Assembly: GCA_014218235.1 (NCBI GenBank)
Contig: CM024764.1
Location: 70,469,184-70,533,183, forward strand
Direction: 5' to 3'
Origin: Colocasia esculenta
Taxonomy: Eukaryota; Streptophyta; Magnoliopsida; Alismatales; Araceae
Length of the DNA: 64,000 bases
Of the stretch, positions 9,129-21,534 are shown piece by piece; position 1 is the first letter of the stretch, and every line of letters begins with the position of its first letter. Both the position numbers and the translations under genes were made by a program. Below the pieces are notes generated by a model, which saw nothing but the letters and a program-made list of their open reading frames with translations, was not told where the DNA came from and did not search any database.

Positions 9129-12100
9129 ATGGCACCGAAGGCGAAGGCAGTCGTTCGCTCGTCCGGCGATGAAATACTTCCCACCACTGTGATAGATGAG
9201 ATGGCTGGTGACAACTCAGGAGCAGGAGAACAAGATTCAACTACATCATCACGCCTGGAACGTGTCGAGCAAATCCTGGCAAATGTTCAGCAAGTGCTGC
9301 TAAGGCTGGAGCAAGAGCGGCAGGCACCACCGGAGCATCGGGAGCAGCCACCCAGGCGGCGGATATTCACCCCAATCAAGCCCCTCCCGCTGCGTCGGTC
9401 AGCCGCGCCGACGATCAGTGCCGCCCTTCTGTTCTTTTAGCGCAGGGACCCGTCCAGGTCGACGCCCCGCCGCCGACCATCCCGGCAGTGCAAGTAGAGC
9501 TCTCCGCAAGAACCGATGTCGTCACCGATCACTTCTCGGCAGAATCCAACCCTGCGGTCGACCCTCGATGGAAAGATGACCTGCAGGAAATGAACAGGAA
9601 AATCGAGGCGTTGCAGCGAGGAACACGCGCCCCTTCGGTGGCCACACTCTTGGCCACCTCCCCCTTCGTCGAGGAAATCACGTCGGCAACTGTACCAGAC
9701 AAATTGCAACTACCAAAATTCAGGCGATATAACGGGACGACGAACCCCGTCCATCACCTGGACCATTTCCAAGGGCAGATAGAAATGGTAAATATCAATG
9801 ATGCATTAAAATGTCGCGCCTTTATGTCCACTCTGGATGATGCAGCTCTGCAGTGGTTCAAGTCGCTCCCCCCCCCCCCCCCCCGATCCGTAGCTGACTT
9901 CGCCGACCTGGCGCAACGATTCCTGGATCACTTCTACAACACAGTGCAGCACTCCCTTTGCACCGACGATCTCTGGCTCGTTGCGCAAAAAGAGGGGGAG
10001 ATGTTCTGGGATTTTGCGAAAAGATTTCAGCTGGAAATCATGAAGGTGGTGGAGTTGGACCTGAGGACCGCGGTCAATATTTTGACGAGGGTGTGTTCAA
10101 ACGCCCCGTTCATAGCCTCCATCGCCAAAAAGCCCCCGGTGAGCCTATCCGACCTGCTCTCTAGAATGCAGAAGTACGTGCGGCTGGAATCAACACTTGG
10201 AGCAGCAGGACGGCTCAGTCGGCCATCCGAGCATGGAGCTGCGAGCTCAGAACATAGTTCAAGGAAAGCAAAAAGAGAGGAAGCCCACGGCGAGAAGCGC
10301 CGAGATGCAGATCGACGAGAAGGGGACCGACGCACAGAAACTGATCGTCGCCCCGATGATTACCAACGTGCCAGGGACCTTCCCCCCTTCGGGAGGCTGC
10401 CTTCCGAGATCCTTCCAATCATTCAAAAGCTGTCAGAATTCAGAAGACCAGAGCCACTGACGAGGCCACCAACAGGCCGAGGAGTCGACCTGTATTGCGA
10501 GTACCATAAGGGGTACGGGCACCTCACCGACCAGTGCAGGAGTTTAAAGATGGAGATCGCCGAGATGCTGAAGAGAGGGCTCATCGGCAAAGATGTCTTC
10601 GACGGCCGTGCGAAGGAGCGCACTCCCGAGGATGATCGAGAGGCACACAGGGGCAAAGGGGCCGTCCTCGTCTTGTCCGGAGGCCCAGCAAGTGGTGGCG
10701 ATAGCGAAGAAAGAGGAAGGCCTACGCAGCAACCGCTGGCAGTACGATGAGCAAACCCTGTCTCAAAGAGGGAGACGTCATCACCTTCTCCGACGAGGAC
10801 GTGGTCGGAGTCAGCCTTCCCCACGACGACGCGTTGGTAATACATGCCGACGTCGATGGGTATGATGTACATCGTATCCTTATTGATAATGGAGCGGCCC
10901 CAAACATCTTGTTTTATGACTGCTTTGTCAAAATGACCAACCTAAGCACCGACCTCAAACTGGTCGCAACGCCCCTTTTCGGTTTTAACGGAGCACCCGT
11001 AAACGCCGAGGGGTCGATAAAATTAAAAGTCACTCTAGGTACCTGACCGCGGCATGTAACCGTTGAGGCCAACTTCCTTGTGGTAAAGGTAAAGTCGGCG
11101 TACAACGCTATCTTTGGTCGGGGCCTCTTAGGGAAGTTGGGAGGGGTCCCATCGACTTATCACCAAAAACTAAAATTCCCGACCCCGGGAGGAATAGGCG
11201 AGGTCGTGGGAAACCAGACCGAGGCCAGACGATGTTATGTCAACTTAATAAAAGCAAAAGCACAAGAAGATTCTGAGTACTTACCTTCTTCTTCTGATGA
11301 AAATATTGCAAGGCACGAACCAGCTGAACAAACCAAACTAATAGCCATCGGCGGTGGGAGCCTGGTGGTCGGCTGCGAACTTGGGGAACTAAACGAAGAC
11401 ATCGTCGACTTCCTCAGGAAAAATGCCGACGTCTTTGCTTGGTCGGACGACGACCTTGTCGGCATCGGCCCGAATATTATTCAGCATCATTTGAACGTAA
11501 GCACCGAGGCGAGGCCAATCCGACAGAAGAAGAGGCCGTTGTCGGGGGACCGACAAAAAGCCGTCGACGACAACCTTGCAAAATATCTACGTACAGGGAC
11601 CGTAAGAGACACATTCTACCCCGAGTGGGTCGCCAACGTCGTCCTCGTACGCAAGGCTAACGGGAAGTGGAGGATGTGCGTAGACTTCACCGACCTAAAT
11701 AGAGCTTGCCCCAAGGACAGCTACCCCCTTCCTCGAATTGATCAGCTCGTTGACTCAATAGCAGGACACGAACTCCTTAGCTTCCTCAACGCGTACTCAG
11801 GATATCATCAAATCAGGATGGCGCCTGACGACGAAGAAAAGACTTCGTTCATTACAGAGAAAGGTTTATACTGCTTCACTCGCATGCCATTTGGGTTAAA
11901 AAATGCAGGTGCAACATACCAGCGACTCGTCAACACAATGTTCGAGGAACAGATCGGGAAGACAATGGAAATCTATATCGACGATATGCTGCTAAAAAGC
12001 TGACGGGCCGAGGACCACGTCAAGGACCTAGCCGAGACGTTCATGGTGCTGAGGAAATTTGGGATGAAGCTCAACCCCGAGAAGTGCGTCTTCGGCGTAC

Positions 12101-12687
12101 GCGCAGGAAAGTTCCTAGGCTATCTCGTCTCCAACAGAGGAATCGACGTAAACCCCGACAAGATACAATCCATCTTAGACATGACGCCGCCAAGGACGAT
12201 CAAAGAGGTACAACGTCTGAATGGTCGGATTACTGCTTTAAGCAGGTTCATGTCCAAGTCGGCGGAGCGATGCAGACCCTTCTTCGAGGTACGTCGCAAA
12301 GGACGCTTCGAATGGACCAAGGAGTGCCAACATGCTTTCGACGACCTGAAGGCACTCCTAGCACATGTGCCGACATTAAGTAAGCCTATTGCCGAGGAAG
12401 AATTATTGCTGTACCTGTCGGCAACATCCCACTCTATTAGCTCGGTGCTCGTACGAGAGGAGAACCGCAACCACCATCCAGTATACTACACCAGCAAAGC
12501 TCTACGCGGAGCCGAGCAGCGTTATACCGACCTCGAAAGAGTCGCGTATGCTCTCGTGATGGCAGCAAGAAGATTGCGTCCTTATTTTCAAGCACATAAA
12601 GTCGTCGTCCTCACCAACGTCCCAATCAGAATGGTCCTCACCCGACCCGAGGTCTCGGGAAGGTTGGCAAAATGGGCCATAGAGCTC
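9129..12687 (+). pseudogene. Tat gag-protease-RT-RNase H, truncated, copy A
   Basis: The reading starts at the ATG at 9129 (MAPKAKAVV), as in copy B. A 1-base deletion near 9327 puts the N-terminus out of frame with the gag domain (9488-10750, core FRRYNGTTNPVHHLDHF to LSRMQKYVRLE). A lost base near 10706 shifts the frame before protease (LIDNGAAPN, near 10880). A TGA at 11044 replaces a CGA kept in copy B. RT runs from 11080 to YIDDML near 11975, and then a TGA at 12001 that copy B shares. RT thumb and the first RNase H continue at 12043-12687. The element then stops abruptly, joined to a copia LTR. The second RNase H, integrase and 3' LTR are absent. A 17-base poly-C run (9868-9884) adds three Pro codons relative to copy B. 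Confidence 0.88.
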
Positions 12688-12835
12688 CGTTTCTGTGTAC
12701 GTTTCTTTCCAATTAAATAGGAACAGAAAAAACCAGAAAACGCTGCACTCTTTGGCAGCACCATCCCTCGTGTTCGTGTGTGTGTCTATGTGTGTGTGGT
12801 GTTTTTCTAACATTGTGTGTGGTGTTTTTCTAACA
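12688..12835 (+). repeat. Copia B 5' LTR, 3' part only
   Basis: It starts in mid-LTR (CGTTTCTGTGTACG) directly after Tat sequence, with about 2 bases of shared sequence at the join. It ends in TTTTTCTAACA. The last 23 bases are duplicated in tandem (about 12790-12835), a variant also present in the 3' LTR of copia B (31334-31379) but absent from copia A (5830). Confidence 0.82.
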
Positions 12836-12837
12836 TT

Positions 12838-12849
12838 TGGTATCAGAGC
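12838..12849 (+). promoter_or_regulatory. Copia B primer binding site
   Basis: TGGTATCAGAGC lies two bases after the LTR end. It is the complement of the 3' end of initiator methionine tRNA, the usual copia primer. Confidence 0.88.
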
Positions 12850-12871
12850 TTCGTTGGTGATCTGAGGCAAG

Positions 12872-14495
12872 ATGTCAGCCCCACATGGCGGTCACTCTCA
12901 GACGCCGACAAGGGAAGACCGACGTGAATCTCCGTCTCCTCCTCCGCGCCGACAGCGGCACCGTGACGCTGGTGGCCGCGAGATCGTCGTTCAACGCGTC
13001 ATGAAGGAAGTCGGGGGATCAGCGGCCTACCCAATGCTGACGCGGACCAACTACGGGACTGGTCTCTCATGATGAAGGTGATGCTTCAGGCGCGCGGCCT
13101 CTGGGACGCCGTCGAGACCGGCGGCGCTGAGCTGCAGGAGGATAGGATGGCGCTGGAGGCCATCCTACGAGCCGTCCCCCCGGAGATGATCTCCACACTT
13201 GCTGTCAAGGAGAGCGCGAAGGAGGCTTGGGACGCTGTGAAGACCATGCGCGTCGGAATCGATCGAGTGCGCAAGGCCAAAGCGTAGCAGCTCCGAAAGG
13301 AGTATGAAGGCATCAGCTTCCGTGATGGCGAGACAGTGGACGACTTCGCGATGCGGCTCACTGGGATCGTCAACCAATTGAGCATCCTCGGCGACCCGGA
13401 GCCGTCTCAAAAGGTGGTCGAAAAATTCCTACGTGTGGTACCATCCATGTACTCCCAAATCGCCCTCTCCATTGAGACCCTGCTCGACCTCTCAACACTC
13501 TCGATTGAGGAGGTGACCGGGAGACTCAAGGCGGTTGAAGATCGCTTCCCGGCATCGACTACCAAGGGAGATGACGGGAAGCTCTTGCTCACGGAGGAGG
13601 AGTGGATCAAGCGCATGAAGGAGAAGAAGCAGGGGGGGACCCTCTGGCGGTTCCAAGTCTGGGAACCGACGCCGCAAACCAATGAGGAGGAAGCCTGATG
13701 TCGACGGCACGAGCGATGGCAAGCCTGGCACGGGTCGTGACGTCTCAAAGGACAAGTGTCACAACTGCGGCAAGATTGGCCATTGGGCCAGAGAGTGCCG
13801 CAGCAAGCCGAAGCGGGCGGAACAAGCTCACCTCACGAAAGGTGAGGATGACGAGCCCACGCTCTTGATGGCAAGCGTCCACGTCAACTCTGACTCTCCA
13901 CCGTCGCTGAAGACATATCCACTACAGCATGTAGAGGAAAAGGTCTTCGCTCAGCTGGACCGGGTGGAGGAGTGCGACACCGACATGTGGTACCTCGACA
14001 CCGGTGTAACAAACCACATGACCGGGTCCCGTGCTGCCTTCTCCGAGCTCGACTCCAACATCCACGGCACCGTCAAGTTCGGGGATGGATCCATCGTCAA
14101 CATAAAAGGACGCGGAACGGTCCTGTTCACGTGCAAGACTGGCGAACACCGCGCTCTCACGGAGGTGTACTACATCCCGCGGCTCACCTCCAAGATCATC
14201 AGCATTGGGCAGCTCGACGAGAATGGGTGCCAGGTGCTGATCGACGGCGACACCTTGAGGATCCGCGACCGAGAAAGGCGGCTGCTAGCTCGAGTCAAGC
14301 GCTCCCCAAACCGGCTATACATGCTCAAGCTCGACATCACGCAACCGGTGTGTCTGTCGGCTAGAAGCTCCGAGGATGCATGGCGTTGGCACGCGAGGTA
14401 CGGTCATCTGAATTTTCAGGCCCTGCGCAAGGTCGCTCAGCACACCATGGTGCGAGGGCTGCCACAGATCGCTCAGGTGGAGCAGATCCGCGACA
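12872..14495 (+). pseudogene. Copia B gag, protease and integrase N-terminus
   Basis: The ATG at 12872 lies 22 bases after the primer site. Gag runs in three pieces: 12872 to about 13040, 13069-13698 (with TAG at 13285-13287 where the family context suggests CAG), and from 13682 on. The frame changes near 13040 and 13650. The gag domain includes WDAVETGGAELQ and RLTGIVNQLSILGD. The zinc knuckle CHNCGKIGHWAREC is near 13755-13800. Protease is marked by WYLDTGVTNHMTG (near 13990), DTG being the catalytic Asp motif. The integrase zinc-binding region starts with WHARYGHLNF (near 14390), but its expected CX2C reads IRDSC, so the first Cys is Arg. The sequence is cut at 14495 by the Tekay LTR. The remainder of copia B resumes at 27771 after a repeated stretch of about 128 bases. 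Confidence 0.87.
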
Positions 14496-17400
14496 TGTCA
14501 CGTCCAGAGAATTACGCAGCGGATATTATTAATTAATTCGAGTCGATATTCCGAGACGTGGACAGTCGGCAAATAAGCCTCTAGCTAGCACGCACTAAAT
14601 GTATATCAACACAACATCACAATAGGGCCCATATGTTGAACGCAATATAAATTGTAATCAAATCTCAGCTCATTGTATTTCAAATAGAAACTATTACAGG
14701 ACAAGACTCAATGAAAGGAAAGTACATAATACTTCTCACTTCCTACTACATGTTCTAACTCTCAAAGCAAATTACTATAACTAGACTCATAGTTGGAATG
14801 CTCATCACTCGGACGCATTCCCATCCTCGACTTGCTCTTCCTCTTGAACTTCATAGTCACCTAGATGGGGTAAAAGTAGGGAATGAGCAAACTAGCCAAG
14901 TATGATTTATATCTCAATGTGCGGGCAATGATATAAGTGATTAACATTTTAGAACTAGGCAAGTACGATGAATGTTATGCAAGTACGAATAAAACTCATT
15001 AAAACACGATACATGAAACAAGCTAGAGAGAGTGATTATGGTAGAACAAGAGTTGTGAACAAGGTGACGAGATAGAACTAGCAATAGATCACTTTGTACA
15101 AGCACGCAAGATTTCAATTGATGTCAAGAACGCAGGATATCACTAATTGCATTAAATGCAGAATGGCCATATCACGCAAGCAAGCAAGCAAGATTGTACG
15201 ACCAAGATCAAGTAACACTAATCTGGCACGTAGACACTAATGTACACCGAGAAAAGATCCATCAAGAATGTACACCAGGACACGTGTATGTGGTATTGTA
15301 TCTAACATTCAACAAGCAAGAAAGTACTCCCAGCGCAGATGCAACGCCAGTAATCATTATACCCCATGGTTAACGGTATATCTATGACTCGCCGTCATTG
15401 GGGCTAGATTGGAGCCCTTGGACACACGCCGTGCCCTGTCAGCATCTCATGTAAATTTTTAAATGTACATACCCACAATCATTAATAATGGCCAATGAGA
15501 GTTTCAAAACGTAGCATGTGTAATGTCATGTTCATGATGATGATGAGGAAAAGTAATAATCAAATTGAACATGATTTCATGAGAACAATGGTCAAGAGAT
15601 AAATTCGGCAACACAACGGTACGATTTATACTTTCGTTCAATCTTACATTAATGTCTTTAGTCTAGTTTGTAAGTCACACTCACGAGATCAAGAAGAGAA
15701 AGGAAGTGCACGCTATCTCCAGGGAACTTCAATGGTACAACCAACTCGTCGGCCATGTGGGAATCCATGGTCAGAGGAGATTTACGGAGGCCTTGGTGAA
15801 AAGGTCGCTAGTCTACCGATTCGGAATGACCGGTAGAGAGTTTCCAATTTCTCAAGAAAAGGCTGCCTAATAGTGCTAGTGTGTAGTGCAGTACGCGTGT
15901 CTCAATTCATGAACCATCGGTCTCAAACTCGCAGGAAACACTTGACAATATAACATGGAATAAAACTATGCACTTTAACTAATCATGGATTGCAAGATTT
16001 TATGATAACCATTATCATTTAAACGTGGAAGAACAGTAGGAAGATTAAATCACAAGAAATATGAATGGATCATAACATTTAAGGAGCACTTAGAATAGCA
16101 TTCATGTAATTAAAGCTTTTAAATGGGTTAATCAATTTTTTAAGCCATTAAATAACAATCCTGTAATGATCAGACCCAAAACATGCAACTTACATAGTAA
16201 TTAACACGTTTAAACAGACCTTGGGTATACGCGGAAAACTTTGCAAGAAAACATGTGGTTTCAGGTAAAAATCCTGAGATCGCGACATAGCCATATAAGG
16301 AAGGCGACATGGGTGTCAGGCCAGGGTCAGATCAGGCAGGCAGAAGGCGACATGGGTACTGTCGCAACTAGAACGTGACAGAGGTACTGTCGCGACCCGA
16401 CCTCGGAATGCGACATATCGGGTCGTCGCGTTCACAGGGTCTGCGCCTGAGTCCGACATGGATCTGACATGCTCTTAGTTCAGACTACCATGATTTGACA
16501 CAGGGTGATATTCATGAAATGCCTATATCTCTCTATATGCTGACCTTTAGACAAAACTCACAACATAGAAAATGTCGAGGACATCTATTGGAAGAATTTG
16601 TGTTGTGGGCTGGGTCTCTAATTGCATGAAATACAGGAAGAACGTGGGAAAGCCCTAAACATGCATGACTTCATGGCGACTTACATGTTAGACTTGTAAC
16701 ATGAGATCTACTGACATTTGGACAAAACGTTTAACATAAAAGATGACAAGGACAACTAGTATAAGAACTTTGTTGTTGGAGTTTCAACCTAATTCGGTCT
16801 TGAACCTTGTGAAAAATATGAAGAACTGAAAGTTAAATGCAACCAGAAAACGCAGTATCATGCATGACTCTATTACAAAGTTTATAACTCTCTAAATAAT
16901 GATATTTAAGCAAAACATTTCACATGAAAGATGACCATATCGACTAATACAAGAACTTTCATGTTGGAGGCTTGACCTACTTCGGTCTTAAATCTCGAGC
17001 AAAACAGGAAGAACCTAAGGCTAACTGCAAACCCGAAAACACAGTATTATGCATGACTCTCTTACGGGGTTCATAACTCTCTAACTAAAGACTTTTAGAC
17101 AAAACGTTAAACATGAAAGATGATAGTGACATCAAGTAGAATAACTTCCATGTTAAGAGTTTACTCTAATTCGGTCTTGAATCATGTGCAACATATTAAG
17201 AACGGGAAAAGCTCTAACAGTGCGCGACGTTGGTAAAACGCTTATAAATCAAGATCTACTAAATGAAATTCGATGAAACCAGTGGGAAATGAAAGTTAAC
17301 TTGATGCTCTACACATGGGTATAGGATATGTTAAGGTTTGGCCCGAGAAAACCTACCTTTGGTCAACTTCAAGAGAGTGGTTTGCGCAGGTCGCAGCAGA

Positions 17401-18320
17401 CGAGAAGGGGAAGAAGAGCGGCTTCTTGTGGTCGTTCCACAGCTCCTCAGCCACCAAGAGCTCCTCCACACGACCCTAGCAAGTTCTAAATTCGTTCCTA
17501 GGGTTTGGGTGAAGAGTATTTAAGTAACCATGGTGTTTAGGAGTCCTATTATAACTAGGAAAAGAGGGTTTCGGGATTGGCATGTTTGGTTTCATATTTT
17601 TGATGATTTTCTCCTCCCTTTGAGTGTGTGAGGCATTAGAAAACCTCCCCTCATAGTTAAGCACGAATTTGGGTTGCCATGAATGCATGATTGCATCACA
17701 ATTCAACTCTAATTGCCTCTTTTTAATTTCAGCTTATTTATGGTTACGAATTTCTATGTATTTTCTTGCTTCATTTGATTTTTGGGTCATATGTGGTCCA
17801 TTGGCCCAATTATGATAATGGGTCATCAATATATAATGTTGGAAGTCTCCCCAACATTTTTATTTAATTTATGCTTGCATCATATTTTCGTGTTAACGGT
17901 TTTCCGACTTGTTTCCTTATTTAGATAATAGGTCGCAATAACTCTTAAACCTAGCCCAAATGATTTTTATTGAACCAAATTTCTTGATGGGTCATTATAG
18001 GATATTATTTGAAGTCCATTTATGATTTTTATTTAATTTTCTAACTCATTCCAGTATGTGTGATAATGATTTTCCGACTTATTCATGAATTACGGTAATA
18101 AGTCGCGAAACACTTTAAACTTGGATAATCTGATTTTTCTTGGCACAAATATCTTTGTGAAACATTTAATAATAATATTTAGGGTTGATTTATAATTTTT
18201 ACGGAATTTTCCGATGTGTTTTAGCGCATATGATAATGATACGTATATTTTAAATACTTCCGATATTATGGAAATTATTTATTTCCATTTACTTTGAATT
18301 AAAATTTCCGGGGTGCTACA
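14496..18320 (-). repeat. Tekay A 3' LTR
   Basis: 3,825 bases. On the minus strand it runs TGTAGCACCCC to ACGTGACA. The polypurine tract (complement of CCCTCCCCCACTT, 18321-18333) lies directly before its start. It is flanked on the outside by CGACA (14491-14495). It contains a cluster of GCGAC and GTCGC motifs (16280-16450). Compared with the other LTR (23024-26845), the part below about 16100 is nearly identical, whereas the part towards 18320 is clearly more diverged. Short open frames such as 17476-17706 are conserved only because they lie in both LTRs. Confidence 0.9.
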
Positions 18321-18368
18321 CCCTCCCCCACTTAAGGGAATTTGGTCCCCAAATTCATGTATAGAAAA

Positions 18369-19658
18369 TTATCGTACAAGTGAGGCGTACTTACTTGTGA
18401 ATAACTCTGGGTATCTTTTGCGCATTGCTTCCTCGGTTTCCCACGTGTCGTCCTCATCCATGCGTTGATTCCATCTAACCCTTACTAGTGGAATAACCTT
18501 GTTCCTTAGTTGGCACAGTTCCCGGTCCACGATCTTAATTGGCTTCTCTTGATATGTTCCGTCTTTGTTGAACTCCAGAAGCTCGTATTCTATGACATGC
18601 CATGGATCTCGTACATACTTTTTCAACATGGATATGTGGAACACATTGTGTATTCCGTCCATTTGTGGTGGTAAAGCAAGACGATATGCCACCTCGCCGA
18701 CTCTTTCTAGGATTTCGAAAGGCCCGACAAACCTTGGTGACAACTTGCCCTTAATGCCAAAACGCCTGATCCCACGGCCTGGAGATACTTTCAAGAATAC
18801 ATGTTCACCAACCTGAAACTCCAGGTCTCTTCTTCTGTTATCTGCATATGCCTTTTGTCTTCGCTGCGCCACTGCCATTCTTTCTTTAATAAGCTTTACC
18901 TTCTCTGTGGTTTCTCTTATCCTCTCAGGTCCTAGCATTTGTTTTTCGCCAACTTCATACCAGCATATTGGAGATCGGCAACTCCTGCCGTAGAGTGCTT
19001 CAAATGGTGCCATTTGGATGCTAGCTTGATAGCTATTATTGTAGGCAAACTCCACAAGAGATAAGTGTTCATGCCAGCTACCTCCAAAATCTAGGACACA
19101 TGCTCTAAGCATATCTTCAATCACTTGGTTGGTTCTCTCCGTCTGACCATCTGTCTGTGGATGGAAAGCCGTGCTAAAGTTTAGTTTAGATCCCAAGGAG
19201 TAGTGCAGTCCTTTCCAAAAGTGGGATGTGAACCTAGGGTCTCTATCAGACACGATAGACACCGGTACTCCATGTAATCTGACTATTTCCTTCACATACA
19301 ATGCAGCTAGAACATCTACTGACCACTTATTCTTCACCGGCAAGAAGTGAGCCGACTTAGTTAAATGGTCGACTATAACCCAGATACCATCGAATCCACC
19401 TCTAGATTTGGGTAGTCCGAAAATAAAGTCCATTCCTATGCCTTCCCACTTCCATGCCGGGATTTCTAGGGGTTTGAGTTTACCTGCGGGTCGCAAGTGT
19501 TCTGCCTTGACCTTTTGACATGTCAAGCATCGGGCGACATATTCCGCCACTTCTCTCTTCATATTAGGCCACCAAAAGCTTCTTTTCAAATCTTGATACA
19601 TCTTGGTAATTCCAGGATGGATGGTATACCTGGTCTTGTGAGCCTCATCCATAATCAT
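18369..19658 (-). pseudogene. Tekay A integrase
   Basis: 429 codons with a complete-looking integrase, which joins the cDNA to host DNA. The zinc-binding region has His7 and His14 with Cys44 and Cys47. The catalytic triad is D77, D138 and E174, with exactly 35 residues between the last two. A GPF motif (PRFVGPFEILERVGEVAYRL) follows. The C-terminus (LRNKVIPLVRVRW to DTWETEEAMRKRYPELF) resembles the chromodomain-like tail of Tekay elements. It is one frame out from the RT-RNase H frame because of a 1-base loss near 19655-19700, so it would be translated only after frame correction. The domain itself has no internal stop. Confidence 0.88.
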
Positions 19659-21532
19659 TTTCTTTGTCTCTGCATGGTCGGGTACACAGACTCGATCCCG
19701 AACAATAGTCTTCCATCTTTAGTCAATGAGAAATCCGGTCTCTGGTCTAGATTAGCCTTAATCTCCACAAGTACAGGGTCATTATCTTGGAGTATTGTGA
19801 TGTCCTCCAATAATGTATGTTGTGCTCTAACACTAGCAACAAAGCATCCCTTCTCTTTGATGTCAGCATCAATATTTAACTTGGCGAAGTCTTCTAATAA
19901 CTTCCATTCGTCCACCATTAAACTTGACAGTGTGATCATTGGCTTTCTACTTAGTGCATCTGCTACAGCATTTGCTTTTCCTGGATGATATTGGATCGTG
20001 AAGTCGAAGTCTTTGAGATACTCCAACCACCTCCGCTGTCTCATATTCAAGTCCTGCTGAGAAAACAGATACTTCAAGCTTTTATGGTCAGAAAACACAA
20101 TGAATTTCTCACCATATGAATAATGACGCCATATCTTCAAGGCGAAGACTACAGCGGCTAGCTCCAGATCATGTACAGGATAATTGTCCTCGTGCTTCTT
20201 CAATTGTCTGGACGCGTAGCATATAACTTTCCCATTTTGCATCAGCACACAGCCAAGGCCGATCCCGGACGCATCGGTGTATACTTCAAAACTACCCCCA
20301 GCGACTGGCAATGTTAGCACGGGTGCTGAGGTAAGGTGCTCTTTCAATGCCTTGAAACTTTCTTCACATTCCTCAGTCCATGCAAATGGATTCTCCTTCC
20401 TGGTAAGCCGGGTCAACGGTATAGCTATCTTTGAGAAATCCTTAATGAAGCGACGATAATAACCGGCTAACCCCAGAAAGCTCCTAATTTCCGACACCAT
20501 TGTCGGCCTTTCCCAGTTCTTTACCGCCTCCACCTTAGAAGGATCCACGGAGATTCCCTCCTTGGATATGATGTGACCAAGGAAGGACACTTCCTCCATC
20601 CAGAATTCACACTTACTGAGTTTGGCATAGAGTTGGTTACCTCTGAGCACTTGCAGAGCAACCTTCAAGTGTTCTTCATGTTCTTCTTTGGATTTGGAGT
20701 AAATGAGGATGTCATCAATGAACACCACTATAAACTGGTCCAAGTATGGCCTATAAATATTGTTCATAAGCTGCATGAAAGCCGCTGGAGCATTTGTTAA
20801 ACCAAACGGCATGACCACGAACTCATAGTGACCGTATCTACTCCGGAATGCAGACTTGTGAATATCCTCCTCCTTTATTCTTAGTTGGTGGTAGCCTGAT
20901 CTTAGATCTATCTTGGAGAAATATTGTGCACCGGAGATCTGGTCAAACAACTCGTCGATGCGGGGCAGTGGATACTTATTCTTTATTGTCAACTGGTTTA
21001 ACTGACGGTAATCAATGCATAGCCTCATTGTCCCGTTCTTCTTTCTGACAAATAGCACTGGTGCTCCCCACGGGGATGTGTTAGGCCTGATAAAACCTTG
21101 ATCTAGCAATTCTTGGATCTGTCTCTTCAACTCCTGCAATTCAACAGGGGACATGCGGTACGGGGCTTTCGAAATAGGGGCTGCCCCAGGGAGTAACTCA
21201 ATGGTGAAGTTTACCTCCCGCTCAGGTGGTATACCAGGTAATTCCTCTGGAAATACATCAGGATAGTCCCTGGCTATTGGAATGTCTTCTAGGGTCGGTT
21301 TCTTCTTTTCAGTTGCTACGACGGAAACTAAGAAAGCATCACAACCCTGGTTGATCAGCTTAGAAGCCTTTAAGGAGGATATCAAGATAGGGTGTTTGTG
21401 ATAACGGGTGCCAAGTAGTGATAGAGTTGGAAGGTTTGGTCTTTTAAAAGTGACCCTCCTATGGCGACAATTTACATCGGCATCATATTCAATTAGCCAA
21501 TCAACACCCAAAATGGCATCATAACCCTTCAT
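19655..21532 (-). pseudogene. Tekay A reverse transcriptase and RNase H
   Basis: 625 codons. It opens with MKGYDAILGVDWL (end of protease), then the linker DYPDVFPEELPGIPPEREV, RT (YRMSPVELQELK, LCIDYRQLN, MPFGLTNAPAAFMQLMN and the catalytic FIDDIL near 20708-20722 on the plus strand) and RNase H (YTDASGIGLG, HDLELAAVVFALK, FSDHKSLKYLF, ADALSRKP). All RT and RNase H catalytic aspartates are visible. A 1-base frameshift separates it from gag-protease at about 21535, and another separates it from integrase at the 3' end. This is among the best preserved pol regions in the window. Confidence 0.9.
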
Positions 21533-21534
21533 GT

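Noticed and set aside
17476..17706. 76-codon minus-strand ORF conserved at 26002-26232
   Set aside because: The conservation is explained by position in the paired LTRs, and the product matches nothing I recognise.
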